DNA of 64,000 nucleotides from Rhodococcus sp. AW25M09 (GTDB lineage: Bacteria > Actinomycetota > Actinomycetes > Mycobacteriales > Mycobacteriaceae): the NCBI RefSeq assembly GCF_000333955.1, contig NZ_CAPS01000144.1, positions 1-64,000 on the forward strand, given 5' to 3'. This document shows positions 57,561 to 64,000 of this stretch, piece by piece. How positions within the stretch are numbered: the first letter of the stretch is position 1; each line of letters starts with the position of its first letter. The position numbers were made by a program, and so were the translations under genes. Under the pieces are notes generated by a model. The model did no database searches. It was given only the letters and a program-made list of their open reading frames with translations, and was not told where the DNA came from.

Positions 57561-58930
57561 GCGAGAGTGTTCCTTCCCCGTGCAGCCCGCTCGTAGGCCG
57601 AGAGGTCGATGACATCCGATGATGCTGCCGCGGAATCGGTTTCAGCTGCTCCTGTCGAGTAGTTCGTACTATGGAAACTGCTGCCACGCAATACTTCTGC
57701 CGCCCTGAGCGCATCAGGCCCGGGTGGTATCCGTTCTTTGCGGCGGTGCGGTTTGCCGGTGTTCGCGGTCGCCATCGCGGCCCGTTCGAGTGCGACGACA
57801 TGACCGCTGTCGCGGACGATCATGCCGAGACCGTCGGCGGCGACCGCATGCCTGGCGACAGTGATGCCGGAGGCGGTGACGATGTCGAGATGACTACCGC
57901 CGACGGGGCGGGTGACGGTGACCTGCGCGGACGCCAACTCCGGCGGGACGGAGTACTGGTTGCCGCGGTAGGACACCAACGCTTGCCGCGACGCCGTCCG
58001 ACTGTCGCCGAGAATCACCGGATACGCCGTCGCCGGCGGTTCCTGCAGGGGTTCGGCCGCTGCGAGGTCGGCGACAGTGCTGGTTCCGTCCGGGGTGTGG
58101 CGGGTGCGACTGTCGGAGATGGCGGCACAGAAGTTGTCGAGATGCGCTTGGGCCTGCTCGACGCTCATGTCCGGTAACGACCGCCACCAGCGTTGTGCTG
58201 CAGTGTGATTCGCTTTCTCGACGACACCTTTGCGGTTCCCTCTCCGCGGTGGGCAGATCGCGACCGAGACCCCGTAGTACTTCGCGACGCCGGCGAAGCT
58301 GGCGGTCACCGCACCGGACTCGGGGTGGCAGACAGTGGCCATCCGGTCGAAACGCCAGACTCGGGTGGTGCCGCCGAGAGCGCGGACAACGCGGTCGAGA
58401 TTGTCGACCAGATGTGGTTGATCCATCGACGGGGTCAGTACCGCCCGCCATTTCCCCGAGTGTGCGAGGGAGCCGACCCACAGGTGTGCTGTTCTGCCCC
58501 AACCCCATTCAGTCGGCGGGTTCGGTAGATCGACGTAGTCCCATTGGGTTTCTTCGCCCGGTGGGTGGTCGATGATGGCGTTGGCTCGGTCGGTTGCGGT
58601 CCTGCAGGCCAGGCAGATCGGGCGTAGTTTCTGCTGCCGGATCTTGCGGGTCATCGTCGGATAGGACAGTGCGAAGCCCAGGGCCAACAGTTCGTCGAAC
58701 AGGGCGACCGCCCACAGGTGCGGGTCCTCGGTGAATCGGTAGCGGATGTAGTCGATGAAGTCCTCGAACGGGTCCGTCGTGGACTTTCGTCGCACACCTG
58801 GGGTGGTGGTTCCGTTGATGTAGTTGCGGACGGTGCGGCGGTTGCGGCCGGTATGGCGGGCGATGTCCGAGATCGACATGCCTCGTTTGTGCAGTGCGGA
58901 TATCTCCATGTCCTCTTCCCATGTAAGCAT
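57557..58930 (-). CDS. istA: IstA-like transposase of IS21 copy 2
   Basis: The protein has 457 residues. HTH ISALHKRGMSISDIARHTGR with RRTVRNYI, then the DDE residues Asp in QWDYVDLPNP, Asp in VWRFDRMATV and Glu in NRKGVVEKANH. The C-terminal domain carries NQYSVPPELASAQV. Catalytic residues are intact; the clean target duplication shows a recent insertion. Confidence 0.95.
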   Translation of the reverse strand: MLTWEEDMEISALHKRGMSISDIARHTGRNRRTVRNYINGTTTPGVRRKSTTDPFEDFIDYIRYRFTEDPHLWAVALFDELLALGFALSYPTMTRKIRQQKLRPICLACRTATDRANAIIDHPPGEETQWDYVDLPNPPTEWGWGRTAHLWVGSLAHSGKWRAVLTPSMDQPHLVDNLDRVVRALGGTTRVWRFDRMATVCHPESGAVTASFAGVAKYYGVSVAICPPRRGNRKGVVEKANHTAAQRWWRSLPDMSVEQAQAHLDNFCAAISDSRTRHTPDGTSTVADLAAAEPLQEPPATAYPVILGDSRTASRQALVSYRGNQYSVPPELASAQVTVTRPVGGSHLDIVTASGITVARHAVAADGLGMIVRDSGHVVALERAAMATANTGKPHRRKERIPPGPDALRAAEVLRGSSFHSTNYSTGAAETDSAAASSDVIDLSAYERAARGRNTLA

Positions 58931-59193
58931 GAGATCGCGGGTCTCCTTCGGGGCGCTGGTGTGTGGTCAGAGACCATCAGCATCGGAGGAGGCCCGCCCT
59001 CATTGGCGGAGCCACACGGGTGAGCACTTTCAGAGATCAGATCTGGGCACTTTCACTGAGCGCCGTCAAGCTCCGATATCGAGCGCGAGCTCGAACGAAC
59101 ACCGTCGCTGCCTCCGTTGCTGCAGCATCGACTACGGCAACGGAGTGAGCAGATAAATCAGTTCGTCGACCGACACGATCCGAACTCAATCCG

Positions 59194-59628
59194 ATGAGTA
59201 AACGCATCGACCTCCCGAGCGAGCAGGACGTCCGTCGAGTGATGACAGAGCACATCGAAGACGCAGCATCGGCCGGCGGCCGCGCCACTGTCATCGGCCT
59301 TGCCCGTCGACTGGGTCTGTCCAACGCAACCTTCTGGCGGCACTACCCCGCTATCGCTGCCGAACTCAGAGCCGCTTCCGTCGCAGCTCCCGTCGCCACA
59401 CGGCATGACGACCGGACCGAACTCCTTGCCTCCAACAAACGCGTGCAACGAGACAACGCGGCGCTGACTCAAGACCTCACCCTCGCACTGGCCGTCATCC
59501 AGCGGCTAACACTCGACAACCACGCCCTACGGAAAGAACTGGAAACAACGTCAGGGGTGACCTCCCTGCAGTCACGCTCGAGCTCCGCGGACGCTGTCGT
59601 GGGCGCGTGTGGCCGGCAGGACCGCTAA
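59194..59628 (+). CDS. TnpC-like coiled-coil accessory protein
   Basis: The protein has 144 residues, ATG overlapping the stop of the restored recombinase B frame. An HTH-like segment (ATVIGLARRLGLSNATFWRH) is followed by a heptad-rich coiled coil (LLASNKRVQRDNAALTQDLT, then LDNHALRKELE). Size, position after a TnpB-like recombinase and coiled coil match TnpC of Tn554-type operons. It probably directs or stabilises the recombinase complex. Confidence 0.7.
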   Translation: MSKRIDLPSEQDVRRVMTEHIEDAASAGGRATVIGLARRLGLSNATFWRHYPAIAAELRAASVAAPVATRHDDRTELLASNKRVQRDNAALTQDLTLALAVIQRLTLDNHALRKELETTSGVTSLQSRSSSADAVVGACGRQDR

Positions 59629-59743
59629 GCCTCGATCCACCGATAAAGCTGCAAGATACTGGGCGTCGGGGAGGAAGTATCCTCCGACCAGAATTAATTC
59701 GAGTTCTCACACAGCGAATCAGACCAGACCACTCCGAGTATGT

Positions 59744-60097
59744 TCACCGCTGTCCTTTTTGAGATGACTCGTTCAGCTTTTGACGTCGGATGGCAGATAC
59801 ACCAACGACAATGCTTGCGATCCCAGCCGCGAGGACAAGCGTTGACAGCGGATCAAATTCATTAGTCTCCACACGCGTGTCAAAATCCTGTGCAGCGCAA
59901 CGCACGACGACTAGCGGTAGGAGGGGACGACTGGACTCGACGTCGACAGCCCCCGGATAAGCATTCTCGCAAATTTCTGAGGCCGAGCGACCGAGCCCAA
60001 TCTGGCTGGTCGCCCCAAATGCAACACCAACGAGCAAGACGCCGATTAGAACCAGCAGGACAGCTGGCCGTAGCCACCGAGAACCTGTATTGCTCAT
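59744..60097 (-). CDS. small membrane protein
   Basis: The protein has 117 residues. One TM span near the N-terminus (AVLLVLIGVLLVGVAFGATS), an exported loop with two Cys (ASEICENAYPG, VVVRCAAQDF), and a second span near the C-terminus (LSTLVLAAGIASIVVGVSAI). The topology would place the Cys loop outside. It is divergent from the protease gene. No family recognised. Confidence 0.65.
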   Translation of the reverse strand: MSNTGSRWLRPAVLLVLIGVLLVGVAFGATSQIGLGRSASEICENAYPGAVDVESSRPLLPLVVVRCAAQDFDTRVETNEFDPLSTLVLAAGIASIVVGVSAIRRQKLNESSQKGQR

Positions 60098-60242
60098 GCG
60101 TTCGAAGTCTAGCCGCCGTCGAGTTGGCGGCGGTCACGGTGACCGAATTGTGACCAAACTCGTGTTCGCGTGTCTCTCCAACGGTGGGCAAACTGACCGT
60201 ACTGTTCGGTTCGTCCTTGATGCCCTTCACTGTGGGAGCTCC

Positions 60243-61460
60243 ATGAAACCGAGCAGGCTACCTCTCAAGTCGCATATTGGCGATCCAAGCCCATTGATCA
60301 ATGTCCGCTTCAGGCAGCATCGGACGCGAAATCAAATTGTCGCTCGAAGAATGTCACTTATCGGTGCGTTAATTACATCCCTTGCATTGCTAGTTTCTAC
60401 ACCTGGCGTTGCGAACGCCGATCAATTTCGCAACAACCAGTGGGTATTCGGCTCCATCGAACGCGAATTTATCGATTTCCTTTCCGGTGCTAACCAATAC
60501 GGCCAAGGCGGCACCTCGAGTATCGGAGAACCCACCAGTGGCGAGCTTTACGCAGGAAACAGCAACGAGGGGCGGTAGCAGGAATTCGGGTTTACTAATC
60601 GCATTTACTGGTCGCCGAATGTCGACCCAAACAAAGGTCGTCAAATCGGCGGCTTGATCATGAACAAGTGGCTTAATTTGCCATCGCGTCAGTACAGAAC
60701 GTATGTCAACGGCCCGTATCAGTACGAGAAGCGAAGCGACGAACGTGGACGACTCGGGTACCCGGTCACACGTGAGAGCCCTGCTTCTGGCGGGCGGTAC
60801 AACAACTTCCAGGGCGGCGCGATTACATACAAGTTCGGAGCCACATCTGCCTATGCCACCTGGGGTAACATTCGCGATCAGTGGGCTGCGCAGAACTACG
60901 AGCTTGGACCCTTGGGCTTCCCGAGCAGTGATGAGTACCTGTGTCAAGATGGAACAACGTCCAATGATGGTTACGAGTCATATGGCGCTTCCGGACAGAA
61001 CTTCCAGAACGGCCAGTATCTGACGTCAGGACGCAGGCCGCCGACATTGGGCTACAGCTCAGTCCTCTTCTCCAAACTCACCTATCAGTCATCTTCCCAA
61101 TACACGACCGCAATTTCGCAGGCATCCACTGCTTGGAATGCACTTGGGAGCGTCCAGGTTACCCCCTATGACCCTGTGAACCCGACGCTCACTAATGTGG
61201 AAATTTCCGACGCCAACCGTCCGGACGTCACATGGGCCGGGCTATACAGCAACACCGACTTTGGGGTGGACACTATTCAAATGAATACAGCGAAGCTCGG
61301 TAACGCCAGTAATCAACGGAACGTTATGACACACGAGATGGGTCATGCGCTCGGTTTGGCGCATAACTGCAAAAGTCAGCTGATGGATCCGATTTCAAAC
61401 TCATCGGTTTTTGCGCCGCAGTTCATGGATCAAGCCGCCTACCGTCAACTCTGGGGATGA
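60243..61460 (+). pseudogene. secreted LGFP-repeat metalloprotease interrupted by an amber codon
   Basis: The start is the ATG at 60243 with GGGAG 5 bp upstream. A signal peptide follows (SLIGALITSLALLVSTPGVA, cleavage near ANA-DQ). The frame stops at TAG 60576-60578 and then continues in the same frame: QEFGFTNRIYWSPNVDPNKG. LGFP-type repeats follow (RLGYPVTRES and PLGFPSSDEY), expected to bind cell-wall arabinogalactan. The C-terminal catalytic domain has HEMGHALGLAHN, the metzincin/matrixin HExxHxxGxxH zinc site. Only one base (CAG to TAG) would explain the stop. Without readthrough the product is a ~111-aa secreted fragment. Confidence 0.85.
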
Positions 61461-61461
61461 C

Positions 61462-62118
61462 ATGATGAAGGTCAGAAGTTTAGGATCAAAGTACGGCACG
61501 GTGGGCGTTGCGAGCTTATTCGCCTGCATTGTATTAGTTGGCTGCAGCACTTCGGCAGGCACGCAACCTGGAGATGCTGGCACGACTGCCAGCGTGACTA
61601 CGCGCACACAAGCAGTGGAAATGGACTCGGCTTTCGATGTGACAGACCCTCAGCAGCTTGCCGGTTGGGCCGACGCGGTCTTCGTCGGAACAGTGATTGA
61701 GCAAGTCGGTACGAAGGCAGTTGGGCCGTTTCCCGAGACGCAGTTTTCTGTTGAGGTGCTTCAGACCCTAAAGGGTGACGTCGCGGGCCAAATACTCGTC
61801 AATCAGCAAGGCGGGTATGGCACCGACGGTACGTTGTACTTACTGGACGATGACCCACTGATCGAGCCGGGAGCAACATACCTTATGTCGGCTGGCTTCT
61901 TGCCGTCCGAAAACTGGTACACGGTCGCTCCACGCGCGGGCAAAGTGACGTTGTCAGCAGAGGAAGTTGCTGCCGTCAGCGATGGAACTGCGCGGCGATC
62001 AACCGATGAGCCAGCGCCGGTCGCAACAATGCGAGATGCCATCGACAACGAGATTCCGTTCGATCCGAACCGCGAATCGGAGCCCGTCAGCTCCGAACCG
62101 CCAGTGCCACCAAGGTAG
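61462..62118 (+). CDS. lipoprotein
   Basis: The protein has 218 residues; the ATG at 61462 is 1 bp after the protease stop, so the two are coupled. Signal peptide with lipobox LVGC (SLFACIVLVGCSTSAG). The mature part has beta-rich DAVFVGTVIEQVGTKAVG and SVEVLQTLKGDVAGQILVNQ segments, similar to lipoproteins with immunoglobulin-like folds; exact family is not recognised. A disordered Pro/Glu tail follows. It may be a partner or immunity-type companion of the protease (inference). Confidence 0.75.
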   Translation: MMKVRSLGSKYGTVGVASLFACIVLVGCSTSAGTQPGDAGTTASVTTRTQAVEMDSAFDVTDPQQLAGWADAVFVGTVIEQVGTKAVGPFPETQFSVEVLQTLKGDVAGQILVNQQGGYGTDGTLYLLDDDPLIEPGATYLMSAGFLPSENWYTVAPRAGKVTLSAEEVAAVSDGTARRSTDEPAPVATMRDAIDNEIPFDPNRESEPVSSEPPVPPR

Positions 62119-62166
62119 GTGTGTGACTTCAGTCGACTGGACCGGAAGCTGATCTTCACGTCCCAC

Positions 62167-62213
62167 CAGTGCAGTTCGGGGGTGTATGACTTATTCCCGA
62201 ACTGCACTGACGT
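62167..62213 (+). terminator. rho-independent terminator
   Basis: A 14-bp perfect stem CAGTGCAGTTCGGG / CCCGAACTGCACTG with a 15-base loop, followed by ACGTTTT. It lies 48 bp after the lipoprotein stop. Confidence 0.8.
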
Positions 62214-62381
62214 TTTAGCCTGTCTTGGCTGTCGACGGGCCAAATCCTCATCCGCGGTGGCTCCGCTACAGCGGCAGCTCATGGTCCGAGCGTGATTCGG
62301 GCAGGTGTCGAACCCTCGTTGGTGATGGCCCGAAACAGCGGGATACTAATCGGATGCACAGTGGTCAGAGGCAAACCCCGT
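62214..62381. other. intergenic, no gene seen
   Basis: Between the lipoprotein terminator and the end of the small minus-strand genes. Nothing recognisable on either strand. Confidence 0.4.
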
Positions 62382-62480
62382 CTACAACACGTTGACCAAC
62401 ACCCTCTGAGGCGGATCGACGATGCGGCGCGTGGGGGGATCGAAGGTCACAGGCCAGTTCTCGTACAGATCACCGTTCAT
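62382..62480 (-). CDS. very small coupled ORF (32 aa)
   Basis: MNGDLYENWPVTFDPPTRRI with a short tail, ATG overlapping the TGA of the next upstream gene (ATGA at 62477-62480). The overlap is the main evidence that it is real. Function unknown. Confidence 0.45.
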   Translation of the reverse strand: MNGDLYENWPVTFDPPTRRIVDPPQRVLVNVL

Positions 62481-62704
62481 TGCGCGACCGCCAATCGGTG
62501 CGGCCGGTGGACGGGAGTTGCGTCGGTACTCGCGGGGGCCCAATGCACGCCGTGCTCGCCGAACGTGGGTGCAGTGAGGGTGTAACGGCCTGTGCGCTGG
62601 GTGATTCCACGTCCGTGGACGGCGGTCTCGATGGTGATCGAGCGGATACGGCCCCTCCCCTGCTCGATGCCGCCGTAGCCGACGGGCCGAGACGAAATCC
62701 TCAC
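62477..62704 (-). CDS. small coupled ORF (about 75 aa)
   Basis: It starts at GTG 62704, which overlaps the stop of the gene fragment before it (GTGA), and ends in the ATGA overlap with the 32-aa ORF. It is Arg/Thr-rich and reads like beta strands (RIRSITIETAVHGRGITQRT, GRYTLTAPTFGEHGVHWA). No domain recognised. Confidence 0.5.
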   Translation of the reverse strand: MRISSRPVGYGGIEQGRGRIRSITIETAVHGRGITQRTGRYTLTAPTFGEHGVHWAPASTDATPVHRPHRLAVAQ

Positions 62705-62820
62705 GTCCAGACCAGGCATTCGACCGTCCGTGATCGCGAGTACTCCTGCGTGCTCCGTTTGTCGCTTGCCAGGGTGATGGGACCACCTGATTGCCAGAGG
62801 GTAGGGACCACCGTGGCGCG
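62701..62820 (-). pseudogene. 3' fragment of a gene cut by IS21 copy 3
   Basis: The frame VVPTLWQSGGPITLASDKRS and then TQEYSRSRTVECLVWT stops at TGA 62701-62703, overlapping the next GTG. It opens directly from the istB end of the IS21 element, so its start was removed by insertion or lies in the IS. Confidence 0.4.
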
Positions 62821-63624
62821 TTATTGAGGATGCTCGTTGTCGTTGGTGGCGTCAACTGTTCCGGGTCGGGTGCGTTGGCGGTAGGACGGTCCTTCGATGA
62901 CGAGGGTGTGTGCTGTGGAGGTCAGTCGGTCGATGGCGGATTGAGCGAGGAGGGTGTCGGCGGTCATGGTCAGCCACTCCGCCGGCTCCCGGTTGGAGGT
63001 GACGATCGTGGTTTTCTTGCGGTGGCGTTCGACGATGAGTTCGTAGAAGTCGCTGGTTTCGGTCGCGTCGAGTGGTCGCAGCGCGAAGTCATCGATGATG
63101 AGGACTTCGATGGCAGTCAGCCGTCGGATTTCGGCGTCGACGGTGTTGTCGAGTCGGGCCGCTCGGAGGCGGGTGAACAGTTTGTCCGATCGCGCGAACA
63201 GGACACTGTGGCGGCGGCGGATTGCCATGTGCCCCAATGCTGTTGCCAGATGCGTCTTCCCGACTCCGACGGGGCCGAGGATGATCGCGGACTGGTGAGC
63301 GTCGAGGAAGCGTAGTGAGGTCAGATCCCCGAGTAGGGTGCGGTCGTAACGGAGATCGTCGTGGGTGTTCCATGCGTCGAAGACCATCGCCGGGTCCAGT
63401 CCTGCTTTCGTCGATCGCAATGTCGCAGAGCGGGAGTCGCGTCGGTTGACTTCGTCGGCGAGGAGCACTTCGAGGAACCCGATGTGACTGAGTTTGTGTT
63501 GCCGAGCCAGAGCTGCTCGTTCAGGCAGTGTGTCGGCGAGCGCGCCGAGTTTGAGGGCTTTGAGCAGTCGGACGAGGTCGGTGCCGACCGGTTCGGTGGT
63601 GGCTGGGGTGCGAGTGGTGGTCAT
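62821..63624 (-). CDS. istB: IstB-like ATPase of IS21 copy 3
   Basis: The protein has 267 residues. Walker A LGPVGVGKTHLATALGHMA and Walker B VLIIDDFALRPLDATETSDF with the terminal block TVVTSNREPAEWL-like (TTIVTSNREPAEWL) and AHTLVIEGPSYRQR. Only distantly related to copies 1 and 2, so it is a different IS21 subgroup. The ATG overlaps the upstream transposase stop. Confidence 0.9.
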   Translation of the reverse strand: MTTTRTPATTEPVGTDLVRLLKALKLGALADTLPERAALARQHKLSHIGFLEVLLADEVNRRDSRSATLRSTKAGLDPAMVFDAWNTHDDLRYDRTLLGDLTSLRFLDAHQSAIILGPVGVGKTHLATALGHMAIRRRHSVLFARSDKLFTRLRAARLDNTVDAEIRRLTAIEVLIIDDFALRPLDATETSDFYELIVERHRKKTTIVTSNREPAEWLTMTADTLLAQSAIDRLTSTAHTLVIEGPSYRQRTRPGTVDATNDNEHPQ

Positions 63625-64000
63625 GAGGGTCCTTCCGTGGATGTGGGGCCGGCGTCTACGACGGTCAGTGATGGTGTTGTGGTGGAACGGAATTCGGATG
63701 GGTCTCGTGAGAAGCGTGTCGATGCCTGCCCGACCGCTGCCGGTAAGGACGGTGCTGTCTTTTCGGTGGCCCGCTCCAACATGGAGGCGATCTTGGTGAC
63801 CGAGACGACGTCGAGGTCGAGCGACAGTGAGCAGGCTTGTTCGACCCGGTCGGCTCCGTAACGTCTCACCAACCCTTGAAGGCGGTAGACGCTACGAATC
63901 CGCGTCCAGGGCAGTGGGTCGTCGAGGATTCGTTCGGCGTAGATCCCGATGTTGCGGCCATGGCCGTTGCAAGTTCTGATCAGTGAGGTGACATCCCGTA
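63621..64000 (-). CDS. istA: IstA-like transposase C-terminus (partial at window edge)
   Basis: Open from the edge of the window: DVTSLIRTCNGHGRNIGIYA, RILDDPLPWTRIRSVYRLQG and the 83-aa tail from MVRRYGADRVEQ. These are C-terminal segments of the IS21 transposase. The catalytic domain lies beyond the window. The stop overlaps istB by 4 bp. Confidence 0.75.
   Translation of the reverse strand, partial: RDVTSLIRTCNGHGRNIGIYAERILDDPLPWTRIRSVYRLQGLVRRYGADRVEQACSLSLDLDVVSVTKIASMLERATEKTAPSLPAAVGQASTRFSRDPSEFRSTTTPSLTVVDAGPTSTEGPS

Larger units (their letters stand above)
56644..59068 (-). mobile_element. IS21-family insertion sequence (copy 2), with readable ends
   Basis: The ends begin TGATGGCGCTCATCG (56644) and, inverted, TGACGGCGCTCAGTG (59068). 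Internal subterminal repeats GAAAGTGCTCACCCG (56681-56695) and its exact complement (59017-59031) flank istA-istB. The flanks both read AGCT (56640-56643 and 59069-59072), a 4-bp target duplication. Total 2425 bp. Confidence 0.9.
54675..59197 (+). pseudogene. tyrosine recombinase B (TnpB-like), split by IS21
   Basis: 5' part 54675-56643: SAFLSGMRDSEI-like core (FLSGMRDSEIKHLQRGC), TTRQFRRTLAWFIARQPGG and a terminal YRHQAVQMFEGYAG with the candidate nucleophile. A C-terminal Cys motif, ATCVYDPDKALCTRAQNLSG and GGCRPLECRN, follows. 3' part 59073-59197 resumes in frame after removal of the IS and one AGCT: ESSDIERELERTPSLPPLLQ, then stop TGA overlapping the next ATG (ATGA). As it stands translation ends in the IS at TAG 56696-56698, losing about 40 residues; the catalytic domain may survive. 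Confidence 0.85.

Overview
The window is high-GC DNA that looks like accessory DNA, most likely a large plasmid, of a mycolic-acid actinomycete. A Rhodococcus-type host is my best guess. The basis is a WhiB regulator, an LGFP-repeat secreted protease, IS21, IS5 and IS481 family elements, a VirD4-like coupling protein, second-copy replication genes (DnaE, type IA topoisomerase) and no ribosomal, tRNA or central-metabolism genes. The host assignment is inference.

Layout. 0-3.7 kb: hypothetical genes, an HTH regulator with a palindrome in front of it and a small secreted protein. 3.7-14.7 kb: a long minus-strand array whose genes mostly overlap by 4 bp (ATGA or GTGA). It starts with a MoxR-type AAA+ ATPase and a metallopeptidase/VWA protein and ends with a phage-type Cys-motif protein (DUF5131) and a C5-cytosine methyltransferase. 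14.9 kb: a WhiB regulator. 15.5-21.4 kb: the main discovery, a compact type IV-B CRISPR-Cas locus (csf1 with zinc finger, cas11-like small subunit, csf2/cas7-like, csf3/cas5-like) without a CRISPR array or csf4. A ParA/MinD-like ATPase lies directly upstream and a CysH-like PP-loop protein is divergent from it. 21.5-25.4 kb: an IS5 element, a DUF4238 protein and gene debris. 25.4-33.3 kb: an IS21 element, then a TetR/DrrA/DrrB/DrrC-like anthracycline-type resistance cassette, closed by a broken IS481 transposase. 33.3-34.5 kb: a DUF1761 membrane protein and a divergent HxlR regulator. 34.7-37.8 kb: a conjugation-related operon with an unusual protein that joins a VirD4-like N-half to a DnaN-like sliding-clamp C-half through a hexanucleotide-repeat Ser-Ala linker. 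38.7-43.1 kb: a defence pair, a single-chain restriction-modification enzyme divergent from an abortive-infection-type protein. 43.8-50 kb: a type IA topoisomerase and a full-length DnaE. 50.1 kb: a LysR regulator. 51.4-59.6 kb: a four-gene Tn554-like tyrosine-recombinase operon split by an IS21 element. Its ends and 4-bp target duplication can be read, and removing it restores the frame. 59.7-62.1 kb: a membrane protein, an LGFP/metalloprotease gene with an in-frame amber codon, and a lipoprotein. 62.4-64 kb: tiny coupled genes cut by a third IS21 element that runs off the window.

How it works together: the genes suggest a mobile replicon carrying replication and segregation functions, conjugation remnants, several defence or inter-plasmid-competition systems (type IV-B CRISPR, R-M, Abi, methyltransferase) and a drug-efflux cassette, repeatedly rearranged by IS elements. 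All product calls are from reading the sequence. No database search was possible.
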